Source: Lapidilactobacillus dextrinicus DSM 20335
GTDB lineage: Bacteria > Bacillota > Bacilli > Lactobacillales > Lactobacillaceae
Length of the DNA: 64,000 nt
Direction: 5' to 3'
Assembly (NCBI RefSeq): GCF_001436095.1
Contig: NZ_AYYK01000001.1
Location: 1 to 64,000, forward strand
The notes beneath the pieces are model-generated. The model was given only the letters and a program-made list of their open reading frames with translations. It had not been told where the DNA came from and did no database searches. Of the stretch, positions 51,120 to 59,103 are shown piece by piece (the stretch's first letter is position 1; the number at the start of each line of letters is the position of its first letter). The position numbers and the translations under genes were made by a program.

Positions 51120-52087
51120 TATTGCTCATCCTCTGGAAAAACTGGTAAATCTCGCGGTGCATAATTGAGTGCGAATTTGTCGAGAAACGCCTGAACAGAT
51201 AAATCATAAATTGCTAACATGGCGGCTTCTTGTTGCTCATCTTTAGGAATCTCAATTAAGCTAATGGCTTGTTCATCTTGGATTCCCTTTACTAAATAAG
51301 TTGTCGCAGCATTAGGTTGCCGCCACAATTGAAATAGCTGCCGCACGGACAGTTTCAATTGACGCTCTGATAAAACTGGCTTTAACAATAAATTATCAGC
51401 TAGTGATGGTACTTGTAGGCCAAATTTATCAAAATATTCTGCAAAATAATTAATTAATTGGTCAATCAAAGCTCGTACTTGACGGTTTGTTGTCAAATTA
51501 GCCGTGGTTACGAGTTGCCATAACTCTGCGGCAACTTTCATACTTTTAGCAAACTTTTCTTGCCATTGGTCAACTGAACCAACAAAAGTAAAAGTATCGG
51601 CCAATTGAATAGCTTTCATGGCAATCACTAAAGCAGAAGTTGTACTGTCATCAACGGGCAATTTTTCATCAATTAATTTTTGAATAGCTTGTTGGACATC
51701 ATCGTCCAACACACCTAATTCAAGCAACTGCTGATGCATCGCTTGGTGAACCACAATATTACGTAATTCTTGACCAATCTGATCAAGGAATTGACTGAAC
51801 TGCGGGTTATTTTGTTTCACATAACTGATTTGCACGCTTTGTCGTCCTTCTTGTTGTAAATGCATTAATTCATGCGCTACAATGAAGTTAGCAAATCTTG
51901 GATTAGGGACAAAGAGTTCAATATCACCCGTTTTAGTCAGAATCATTTGTGATTCTTCTGGATCAAGCATTGTTGCTGGGAATTGGCTTTCTTTTTCTTG
52001 CAGAATAATCTGTTTAGGTGCCATTTCTTTTTGGAATTGATCGAGTAAGTTTTGTACTGGTGCTGATAAATTAAATGTTGACGTCAT
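51119..52087 (-). CDS. HExxH-containing protein (annotated in lactobacilli as IpaB/EvcA family)
   Basis: 322 residues. Seen: an Asp-Pro-rich N-terminal part, then NFIVAHELMHLQQEG with a zinc-protease HExxH at 72-76, followed by a long helical region with no motif I know. No signal peptide or membrane helix. From memory, similar proteins in lactobacilli carry the name IpaB/EvcA family, which is a label and not a demonstrated function. It is the first gene of an operon with Sir2 and chorismate mutase, each linked by a one-base stop/start overlap. Protease activity is plausible from the motif only; I cannot identify the further Glu ligand with confidence. Confidence 0.75.
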   Translation of the reverse strand: MTSTFNLSAPVQNLLDQFQKEMAPKQIILQEKESQFPATMLDPEESQMILTKTGDIELFVPNPRFANFIVAHELMHLQQEGRQSVQISYVKQNNPQFSQFLDQIGQELRNIVVHQAMHQQLLELGVLDDDVQQAIQKLIDEKLPVDDSTTSALVIAMKAIQLADTFTFVGSVDQWQEKFAKSMKVAAELWQLVTTANLTTNRQVRALIDQLINYFAEYFDKFGLQVPSLADNLLLKPVLSERQLKLSVRQLFQLWRQPNAATTYLVKGIQDEQAISLIEIPKDEQQEAAMLAIYDLSVQAFLDKFALNYAPRDLPVFPEDEQ

Positions 52088-52163
52088 TTTGTCACGTCCT
52101 TAACTTTTGATTGCCTCTATTATACCGTATTTACTTGGATCTTAAAGATTGGAGGATGTTATT

Positions 52164-52679
52164 TTGGAAATTATCTTACCCCATGATCAGAATGGTTATT
52201 TACCAGATCAATATAGTAAACATGCAGCCAAGGAAAATTTGCGCGATGGATTTCCAATTATTTCGCCACCAGTTATCATTAATAATGTTCCAGTTGAAGC
52301 TAAAACTTTAGCACTTACTTTTTTAGACTTTGATGCTGTTCCTGTTGGTGGTTTCGTTTGGATTCATTGGTTAGCAGCTAATATTCCTGCCAAAACGCAA
52401 GTCAAAATTCCCGAAAATGCCAGTCAAGTTAATGATTTATCATTCATTCAAGGTCGTAATAGTAATGCAGGTGCTTTAGCTTATCATGATGACCCCTTGA
52501 TTAATCAGCGTTATGTTGGTCCACAACCACCTGATCGTGATCATCAATATCAATTGACAGTTTACGCACTCCGTGACAAACTTAACTTACAAGCTGGTTA
52601 CTGGCTGAATGATTTTTATCGGGAAGCTGAAGGCTTGATTATTACCAGCAGCCAATTGTTAATTCCCGGTCGAGTTTAA
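52164..52679 (+). CDS. YbhB/YbcL family Raf kinase inhibitor-like (PEBP) protein
   Basis: 171 residues in the PEBP fold. Seen: ALTFLDFDAVPVGGFVWIHWLAANIPAKTQ and YVGPQPPDRDHQYQLTVYAL, the two ligand-pocket motifs of bacterial YbhB proteins. The start is TTG 52164, 8 nt after GGAGG; a TTG fifteen bases upstream overlaps the ribosome site. Molecular role in bacteria unknown. It is divergent from the HExxH/Sir2 operon and followed by an aldo-keto reductase 47 bp on. Confidence 0.88.
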   Translation: MEIILPHDQNGYLPDQYSKHAAKENLRDGFPIISPPVIINNVPVEAKTLALTFLDFDAVPVGGFVWIHWLAANIPAKTQVKIPENASQVNDLSFIQGRNSNAGALAYHDDPLINQRYVGPQPPDRDHQYQLTVYALRDKLNLQAGYWLNDFYREAEGLIITSSQLLIPGRV

Positions 52680-52726
52680 AAAATTATAATTATACTCAAT
52701 ATCTTGTTGTACCTAGGAGGAAAAAT

Positions 52727-53644
52727 ATGCGTCAAGTAAGCATTGGTTTAGATAATATTAACGCATCCGAAATTGCCCTTGGTCTGATGCGCATTGCCGA
52801 TAAAACGACAGATGAAACAGTCAAGTTGCTCGAAACTGCTGTTGAACATGGTGTTAACTTTTTTGATAATGCCGATATTTATGGTGGTGGCGATTCTGAA
52901 CGGCGGTTTGGTGATGCTTTAGCTGCTTCTACTATTAATCGTGATGACATTCTAATCCAAACTAAGGTTGGTATTGGTAAGAATGAATATGACTTCTCAA
53001 AGCAACACATTCTTGAAGGCTTAAATGGCTCATTGGAACGAATGGGTCTTGACCATGTTGATTTCCTATTATTGCACCGTCCTGACGCCTTAATGGAACC
53101 AGACGAAATTGCTGAAGCCTTTTTCGAATTACAAAAATCTGGTAAGGTTCGTGAATTCGGTGTTAGTAATTTTAATCCAATGCAAATTGAGTTGTTACAA
53201 CAAGCAGTTGCTCAACCGCTTGTCATCAATCAATTACAATTAGGATTAATGCATACTGGAATGATTGACTTTGGTTTCCATACAAATATGACTGACCCAC
53301 GTAGCACTAACCACGACGGCGGCATTTATGAATATTCACGTTTAAATAACATGACGATTCAGGCTTGGAGCCCTTATCAATATGGTTTCTTCGAAGGCGT
53401 CTTTATTGATAATCCTAAATTTCCAGAAGTTAATGCCATGCTTCATAAAATAGCTGACAAATATCATTCTAACGTTAATGCCGTGGCTGCTGCTTGGATT
53501 CTACGTTTACCAACTAGCGTTCAAGTCATTGCAGGTACAACAAATCCTGAACGATTAGCACAGATTTGCGAAGCTGATCAAGTTCAACTGACACGTTCAG
53601 AGTGGTATGACCTTTATTTAGCTGCTGGTAATGACTTACCTTAG
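52727..53644 (+). CDS. aldo/keto reductase
   Basis: NAD(P)H-dependent oxidoreductase of the YdhF type. Seen: a TIM barrel with catalytic Asp and Tyr in FFDNADIYGGG (about 47-52), Lys80 in IQTKVG, His117 in LLLHRPD, GVSNFNP and the cofactor-binding VIAGTTNPERLAQI; 305 residues. AGGAGG lies 6 nt before the ATG. Substrate unknown. Probably co-transcribed with the PEBP gene. Confidence 0.92.
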   Translation: MRQVSIGLDNINASEIALGLMRIADKTTDETVKLLETAVEHGVNFFDNADIYGGGDSERRFGDALAASTINRDDILIQTKVGIGKNEYDFSKQHILEGLNGSLERMGLDHVDFLLLHRPDALMEPDEIAEAFFELQKSGKVREFGVSNFNPMQIELLQQAVAQPLVINQLQLGLMHTGMIDFGFHTNMTDPRSTNHDGGIYEYSRLNNMTIQAWSPYQYGFFEGVFIDNPKFPEVNAMLHKIADKYHSNVNAVAAAWILRLPTSVQVIAGTTNPERLAQICEADQVQLTRSEWYDLYLAAGNDLP

Positions 53645-53679
53645 TCCAAGATGTACGCAGACAATTATTAATGATTGAG

Positions 53680-53708
53680 TTGACAAACGACTTAATTCTC
53701 GATATACT
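53680..53708 (+). promoter_or_regulatory. pyrFE promoter
   Basis: TTGACA, 17 nt, TATACT: a nearly perfect sigma-A promoter, driving the PyrR attenuator. Confidence 0.9.
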
Positions 53709-53714
53709 TTGAAC

Positions 53715-53821
53715 AATTTAGAAACTTTAATTTGGTCCCGTGAGGCCAAAAAGTAGTTAAGCATACGCATGTTAACTCATGATTTTTTGACGACCTCACG
53801 GGCAAAGTGGGGTCTTTTTTT
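53715..53821 (+). promoter_or_regulatory. PyrR-binding attenuator of pyrFE
   Basis: GGTCCCGTGAGGCC (53734-53747) is the PyrR-recognised loop sequence. CCCGTGAGG (53737-53745) is fully complementary to CCTCACGGG (53794-53802), and the latter overlaps the 5' arm of a terminator (GACCTCAC 53792-53799 with GTGGGGTC 53807-53814, then T8). Family knowledge: UMP-bound PyrR stabilises the upstream hairpin and permits termination. Confidence 0.9.
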
Positions 53822-53860
53822 ATGCTTTCCCACTTACCAATTTAAAGGTAGGAGGTTAAC

Positions 53861-54577
53861 ATGGTACAGCCATTGATCATTGCTTTGGATTTTCCTAAGG
53901 CCGAAATCGCCCTTGATTTCGTCAAGCAGTTTCCCACCAGCGAACAACTTTTTGTTAAAGTCGGTATGGAACTTTATTATCAAGCCGGACCAACTATTAT
54001 TCGTGAGCTACAAGCATTAGGATGTCAAATTTTTCTAGATTTAAAACTACATGATATTCCCCACACTGTTGAGCAGGCTGCCACAGTTATCGGACAGTTA
54101 GGCGTTGATCTAACGACCATTCACGCAGCTGGCGGTCAAAAAATGATGCAAGCTGCTGTCTCAGGTATTGCAACTGGTGCCAAAAAAGCCAACGTTCGCC
54201 AAGCTAAAGTGCTGGCAATTACACAACTCACATCCACAAGTGAACAAATGTTACATCAAGAATTAAACATCAACACATCATTAACCGATTCAGTTGATCA
54301 CTTGGCACAATTGGCGGCCGCTAGTCATGTTGATGGCGTTATTTCTTCAGCCTTAGAAGTTCCTCACATCAAAGCGGCAACATCCGCTAACTTTCTGTGT
54401 ATCTCACCTGGCATTCGTTTAACTAGCCAGAGCACGGATGACCAAGTACGCATCGTCACACCAGCTGGCGCACACCAACTAGGTAGTGATGGCATTGTTG
54501 TTGGACGTCCCATTACCCAAGCACCTGATCCAGTCGCCAGTTACCAACAAATCAAAGCATTATGGGAGGCAAAATAA
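53861..54577 (+). CDS. pyrF: orotidine 5'-phosphate decarboxylase
   Basis: Last step of UMP synthesis. Seen: IALDFPKAEIALDFV, KVGMELYYQAG, the catalytic DLKLHDIPHTV with Lys and Asp pairs, and the phosphate loop PGIRL...GSDGIVVGRPITQA; 238 residues. AGGAGG lies about 6 nt before the ATG. The stop TAA shares its last base with the pyrE ATG. Expression is set by the PyrR attenuator upstream. Confidence 0.97.
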   Translation: MVQPLIIALDFPKAEIALDFVKQFPTSEQLFVKVGMELYYQAGPTIIRELQALGCQIFLDLKLHDIPHTVEQAATVIGQLGVDLTTIHAAGGQKMMQAAVSGIATGAKKANVRQAKVLAITQLTSTSEQMLHQELNINTSLTDSVDHLAQLAAASHVDGVISSALEVPHIKAATSANFLCISPGIRLTSQSTDDQVRIVTPAGAHQLGSDGIVVGRPITQAPDPVASYQQIKALWEAK

Positions 54578-55215
54578 TGATTAACGAAAATATGGCCAAT
54601 TTAATCGCAAGTGATCTACTTCAAATAAAAGCCGTCAGCTTTAGTCCTAATTCACCTTACACTTGGGCAAGTGGTATTAAATCCCCTATTTATACCGATA
54701 ACCGCTTAACTATTGCCTACCCTCGTATTCGTGAACAAATTGCCACAGGTTTAGCAAATATCATTGCCACAACTTTTCCCCAGGTTTCTGTAATTGGCGG
54801 GGTTGCCACTGCCGGTATTCCGCACGCAACTTTGGTAAGTCAAAATTTAAACTTACCGTTGATTTACGTTCGCTCTCAAGCTAAAGATCATGGCAAGGGA
54901 CGGCAAATTGAGGGCCAACTACAAGCCGGTGACCAAGTAATTTTAATCGATGATCTTATTTCAACTGGTGGTAGTGTCCTAAAGGCAGTTGCTGCTGTGC
55001 GTGCTCAAAACATTGATGTCCTTGGCGTCGCTGCTATTTTTAGCTATCAGTTACCTGATGCAGTTGAAAACTTCCGCAGTGCTAACGTTCCGCTGGTGAC
55101 CTTAACCGATTATGATCATTTAATTCAACAAGCAACTCAACAACACTATTTGGCAACCTCAGATGTCACTGCCGTTCAACAATGGCGGCAGGATCCTTGG
55201 CATTGGTCTTTATAA
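54577..55215 (+). CDS. pyrE: orotate phosphoribosyltransferase
   Basis: Adds PRPP to orotate to give OMP, the PyrF substrate. Seen: SGIKSPIYTDNR, the PRPP loop VILIDDLISTGGSVL and LPLIYVRSQAKDHGKGRQIEG; 212 residues. ATG 54577 overlaps the pyrF stop and has GGGAGG upstream within pyrF; a start 15 bases earlier would lie on the ribosome site. The rest of the pyrimidine genes are not in the window, so the operon is split in this organism. Confidence 0.97.
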   Translation: MINENMANLIASDLLQIKAVSFSPNSPYTWASGIKSPIYTDNRLTIAYPRIREQIATGLANIIATTFPQVSVIGGVATAGIPHATLVSQNLNLPLIYVRSQAKDHGKGRQIEGQLQAGDQVILIDDLISTGGSVLKAVAAVRAQNIDVLGVAAIFSYQLPDAVENFRSANVPLVTLTDYDHLIQQATQQHYLATSDVTAVQQWRQDPWHWSL

Positions 55216-55234
55216 ACTAATTTCGCTAAAGCCA

Positions 55235-55281
55235 CAAAAAACATAAGTGGGTTCAAATAATGAACCCACTTATGTTTTTTT
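55235..55281. terminator. bidirectional terminator between pyrE and the MATE gene
   Basis: AAAACATAAGTGGGTTCA and TGAACCCACTTATGTTTT form a perfect hairpin with A and T runs. Confidence 0.9.
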
Positions 55282-55299
55282 GTCATATTTAAATAAGGA

Positions 55300-56637
55300 T
55301 CAATCTGTTTCCAGCGTCCGTAAGTGCCGCATCGTCCGAATGTATGAACTAATCAAGACCAGTAAGGACCCTATCCAGGCAAGGGGATTAGCCATACTAG
55401 CACCGGTAAAGCCAAGTAACCCAATTAAAACTAATCCAGCAAACGAACGCATTAATAACTCCATAATGCCGGCCAACGTTGGCACTAAACTTTGGCCTAG
55501 GCCTTGAAGGGTATAACGAACAATGAATAAAATTGACAACAACCAATAACAACTACTATTAAAGCGAAAATAAGTTTGTGCAGTTGCAGTTACCAATGGT
55601 TGACCAGTACCAATAAAAAGATTAACCAACGGCTGCCCAAAGATAATAATGAGCGCGCCGGTAACCGCAGAAAAAGTAATCGACACAATTAATGTTTGTT
55701 TAACGCCTAAGCGAATGCGACTAAATTCGTGGGCGCCCCAGTTTTGCGCAGCAAAAGTAGCCATTGTAATCCCAAAAGACATGGCCGGCATAGTTGCTAA
55801 GCCGTCAATGCGACTGGCCGCCGTATAAGCAGCTACTGCATTGGAGCCTAATGAATTTAACATAAATTGTAAAATAACTGAACCAATAGCAATAATTGAA
55901 GATTGAAAACCCATTGGCAAGCCTAAACGAAGATGTTCTTTAATCTCTGAAGCTGATACTTTAAAATCTTCGCGATGAATTTGTAATAACGGGAACTGAT
56001 GATAGATAAAACCCAAACATAATAACGCCGAAATGAATTGTGCAAGGACCGTTGCAAAAGAGGCCCCGGCAATACCCCAATGAAAAACTAAGATAAACAA
56101 TAATTCTAGGCCAATATTAATAAAGCAAGCAATAATCAAAAAGAACAGTGGCGTCTTACTATTGCCCATGGCTCGAATCATATTAGCAAACAGATTATAA
56201 GCGACGATGGCAATAATACCGGCAAACTGAATAACTAAAAAGGTATAGGAATTATCGATAATATCGCTGGGTGTTTGCATAATTTTCAAGATCTGCCCAC
56301 AGAAGGTCACCCCAATAATCGATAAGACAACCGACAAAATGACACTAATCATAATACTAGTTGCAAAGCTTCGCTTAATTCCGCGATAATCGCCGGCACC
56401 ATAATGCTTGGCGGCAATAATTGCAAAGCCACTGGTCGCACCTTGGGCAATCCCAATTAGTAAAAAGGAAAGACTACCAGTTGCCCCTACGGCTGCCAAT
56501 GCTTTAACCCCAATTGTCCGCCCCACAATTACTGTATCGGAAACCGTATAGACTTGTTGAAATATATTGCCAATTAATAATGGAATGGTAAAGAAAAGAA
56601 TTTGAACAATCGGCTTACCCTTTGTTAAATCACGCAA
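55300..56637 (-). CDS. MATE family efflux transporter
   Basis: 445 residues, twelve helices in two MatE repeats. Seen: KPIVQILFFTIPLLIGNIFQQVYTVSDTVIVGRTIG at the start and the second-half GLPMGFQSSIIAIGSVILQFMLNSLGSNAVAAYTAASRIDGLATMPAMSFGIT. Such proteins export cationic compounds or drugs with Na+ or H+, but the substrate cannot be predicted. GGAG precedes the ATG by about 5 nt. Convergent with pyrE; single transcript. Confidence 0.93.
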   Translation of the reverse strand: MRDLTKGKPIVQILFFTIPLLIGNIFQQVYTVSDTVIVGRTIGVKALAAVGATGSLSFLLIGIAQGATSGFAIIAAKHYGAGDYRGIKRSFATSIMISVILSVVLSIIGVTFCGQILKIMQTPSDIIDNSYTFLVIQFAGIIAIVAYNLFANMIRAMGNSKTPLFFLIIACFINIGLELLFILVFHWGIAGASFATVLAQFISALLCLGFIYHQFPLLQIHREDFKVSASEIKEHLRLGLPMGFQSSIIAIGSVILQFMLNSLGSNAVAAYTAASRIDGLATMPAMSFGITMATFAAQNWGAHEFSRIRLGVKQTLIVSITFSAVTGALIIIFGQPLVNLFIGTGQPLVTATAQTYFRFNSSCYWLLSILFIVRYTLQGLGQSLVPTLAGIMELLMRSFAGLVLIGLLGFTGASMANPLAWIGSLLVLISSYIRTMRHLRTLETD

Positions 56638-56840
56638 AATAGCTCCTCCAAAACTTAAATCGTTTAATAAAATCGGCCTTACTCAAAACAGTCTGCAAAA
56701 GTAAACTAGATTTACGAATTATTGTAGCATTTCTAAGCTAAAATAAAAGCCCCATAACCCTTTATTTTCAAATAATTAATCGCTTTCTTAATTTTCAATT
56801 ATTAACCATTTCATTTTGTAATTCTAAGCATAAAATTGCA

Positions 56841-56885
56841 AAAAAATAGATTGAAGCAATGACTAATTAGCTTCAATCTTTTTTA
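56841..56885 (-). terminator. terminator of trpS
   Basis: AGATTGAAGC (56848-56857) pairs with GCTTCAATCT (56870-56879), with a T-run on the minus strand. Confidence 0.8.
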
Positions 56886-56887
56886 AT

Positions 56888-57907
56888 TTAGGCCTTAAAA
56901 TAGTTTAAACCAATAGCATCGCGGACTTCTTGCAAGGTTTGTTCGGCAACTTCGTTAGCCTTAGCACTGCCTGCTTGTAACATTTCGTAAACGGCCGGAA
57001 TATCTTTGGCGTACGCTTCACGACGTTGACGAATAGGTCCAAACTCTGCTTCCAGAACTTCATTTAAGTAACGTTTAATCTTAACGTCACCTAAACCACC
57101 ATGTTGATATTGAGCTTTTAACTCAGCAACTTTCTTTTTATCGGGATCAAAAACATCTAGATAAGTGAAGACCATATTACCTTCAACTTGACCAGGATCA
57201 TCTACATGAATATGGTTGGGATCAGTGTACATTGACATCACTTTTGACCGCAATTCATCAGCAGAATCTGCTAAGTAAATCGCATTATTCAAAGACTTAC
57301 TCATTTTGGCATTGCCATCTAATCCAGGTAAGCGGCCTTGGCCCTTAGGTGGAAAATAGCCTTTGGGTTCAACTAAGATATCCGTATTATAAGTGTTATT
57401 AAAAGTCCGTACGATTTCGCGTGCTTGTTCCATCATTGGTTCTTGATCGTCACCAACTGGAATAGTATCAGCTTTAAAAGCGGTAATATCAGCAGTCTGG
57501 CTCACCGGATAAACTAAGAAGCCAGCAGGAATAGACTGATCAAAATTCTTTTGTTTAATCTCAGCCTTAACCGTTGGGTTGCGCTCTAGCCGTGAAACCG
57601 TCACTAAATCTAAATAATACATTGTTAATTCATTTAAAGCTGGAATTTGTGATTGTACTAAGATTGTTGATTTAGCTGGATCAATTCCCACAGCTAAGTA
57701 GTCTAAAGCAACTTGAATGAGACTATTGCGGATTTTTTCAGGGTTACGCGCATTATCTGTTAAAGCCTGCATATCTGCAATCATGACGTAGGTATTATAC
57801 TCACCTGAATTTTGTAAAGCAACTCGATTTTTTAACGAGCCTAAGTAATGACCAATGTGTAATTTACCTGTTGGGCGATCGCCAGTTAAAATTGTTTTCT
57901 TTGTCAT
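56888..57907 (-). CDS. trpS: tryptophan--tRNA ligase
   Basis: Class I synthetase. Seen: [19 protein letters not shown] with the HIGH motif, [13 protein letters not shown], and [16 protein letters not shown] with KMSKS; about 339 residues. Two adjacent ATGs exist; the second (57907) is 7 nt after GGAGG. It is preceded by a T-box leader whose specifier is UGG, so uncharged tRNA-Trp turns it on. Confidence 0.97.
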   Translation of the reverse strand: MTKKTILTGDRPTGKLHIGHYLGSLKNRVALQNSGEYNTYVMIADMQALTDNARNPEKIRNSLIQVALDYLAVGIDPAKSTILVQSQIPALNELTMYYLDLVTVSRLERNPTVKAEIKQKNFDQSIPAGFLVYPVSQTADITAFKADTIPVGDDQEPMMEQAREIVRTFNNTYNTDILVEPKGYFPPKGQGRLPGLDGNAKMSKSLNNAIYLADSADELRSKVMSMYTDPNHIHVDDPGQVEGNMVFTYLDVFDPDKKKVAELKAQYQHGGLGDVKIKRYLNEVLEAEFGPIRQRREAYAKDIPAVYEMLQAGSAKANEVAEQTLQEVRDAIGLNYFKA

Positions 57908-57943
57908 CATTATTCCTCCATCTTCATTTAAAAAATCGCAAAA

Positions 57944-58173
57944 TAAAAAGTCCTATCGTATTAAAAATACAATAGGACGAAATTTTCCGCGGTACCACCT
58001 AAGTTACGCCTTAGCGTCAACTCATTGAATTAAGGCTTCAACACCGTCAGGACTTGCGCCACTGACCATATTAGGATCCATTCATTTAATCGATTTATGT
58101 TGCTCACACCATCCAACACTCGCTTAAAAACCGGCTTTAAATTACTACTTCCTAGACCTTATCGGCATTTATT
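57944..58173 (-). promoter_or_regulatory. T-box riboswitch of trpS (specifier UGG)
   Basis: Minus strand: the T-box AGGTGGTACCGCGG at 58000-57987 is followed by a terminator (57978-57950, stem GTCCTAT..ATAGGAC) with a T-rich tail. Upstream, the probable specifier is TGG at 58080-58078 in GAATGGATCC, with a purine after the codon. The tRNA acceptor end would pair with the T-box and form the antiterminator. Confidence 0.92.
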
Positions 58174-58179
58174 GACTTC

Positions 58180-58209
58180 ATCATAAGGCATTATTTGTAA
58201 CAAAGTCAA
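58180..58209 (-). promoter_or_regulatory. trpS promoter
   Basis: Minus strand TTGACT (58209-58204), 18 nt, TATGAT (58185-58180). Confidence 0.7.
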
Positions 58210-58359
58210 GGTCAAAAAATTACTCAGTTAGTATTTCTCCCCAAAAACTTCGTGAAATACTTTAAAAACTTTTAAGACTTTTTAGCTAAGGTCGCATTCT
58301 ATTAACGAATACGGTATGCTCAATAATATAAAAATGAAAAGTGAACCTTGGGGGCAACT

Positions 58360-59028
58360 ATGAGAAGTCCGGCATCTTTTTTTGGTAATTTAGTTCGTTT
58401 TATTTTTTTCACAGTATTAGTCTTACTGGCAATCTGGCTAAAAAACATGGCCTTTGCTGACAATCGAGTCTCGGAGACTTTTGTTGTTTTGTTTATGGCA
58501 TTAGCAATTATCATGCTTTGGTTTTTTATTCGTCAATTTAACCTTGAGCAACAATACTTTATGGTCAGGCCTAACACACGTCAACAAGTCCTGAGTAACG
58601 CCAGCGGTTTTATTACCTTAATGTTGTTAATTATTGGAGCACTTAATTTATTAATTGCTTGGTTACAGACTGATAATAAATTACCGGCTTTTATTAATAC
58701 TGTAGGTCATTTTGATATTAACGACGGCGGCTTTTGGTTGAATATTCTACTAGTCGGCATTATTTTGCCAATATTAGAACAACTTCTCGTCACTGGTTTC
58801 TTGTTCAACTACGCTTTTCGTGGCTCACGTCCAGTGACAGCAGTAGTCGGCATTTTCATTAGCGCTATCTTCTTTGCAATTCTACAATTTCAACCACTAA
58901 CGATGCCTTTTGTTATTCAACTATGGTTTGGTTTATTATTTGCTATGAGTTATTTATATACCCGCCGAATCGAAGTTCCGATTTGTCTTAATATTTTTAG
59001 TGCTATTTTAATGATCGTACTCGCTTAA
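58360..59028 (+). CDS. CPBP-type membrane protein with degenerate protease motifs
   Basis: 222 residues, about six to seven membrane helices. The C-terminal half aligns by eye with CPBP (Rce1-like/ABI) intramembrane proteases: PILEQLLVTGFLFNYAF where the family has EExxxRG, ISAIFFAILQFQP where it has FxxxH, and a final helix with Asn where a His is usual. Most catalytic residues are thus replaced, so it is probably not an active protease. Start ATG 58360 is preceded by a GGGGG purine run. It converges with helD over a long terminator. Confidence 0.75.
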   Translation: MRSPASFFGNLVRFIFFTVLVLLAIWLKNMAFADNRVSETFVVLFMALAIIMLWFFIRQFNLEQQYFMVRPNTRQQVLSNASGFITLMLLIIGALNLLIAWLQTDNKLPAFINTVGHFDINDGGFWLNILLVGIILPILEQLLVTGFLFNYAFRGSRPVTAVVGIFISAIFFAILQFQPLTMPFVIQLWFGLLFAMSYLYTRRIEVPICLNIFSAILMIVLA

Positions 59029-59034
59029 TCTTCA

Positions 59035-59097
59035 AAAAGGCCATCATGATTGAGGTTTTGATTTTATCAAATCAGTCTCAATCATGATGGCTTTTTT
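59035..59097. terminator. bidirectional terminator between the CPBP gene and helD
   Basis: GCCATCATGATTGAG (59040-59054) pairs perfectly with CTCAATCATGATGGC (59077-59091), with T-rich tails on both sides. Confidence 0.85.
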
Positions 59098-59103
59098 GTC
59101 GTT

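Noticed and set aside
55247-55507. 86-codon plus-strand frame after pyrE
   Set aside because: It begins inside the terminator hairpin and is antisense to the end of the MATE gene.
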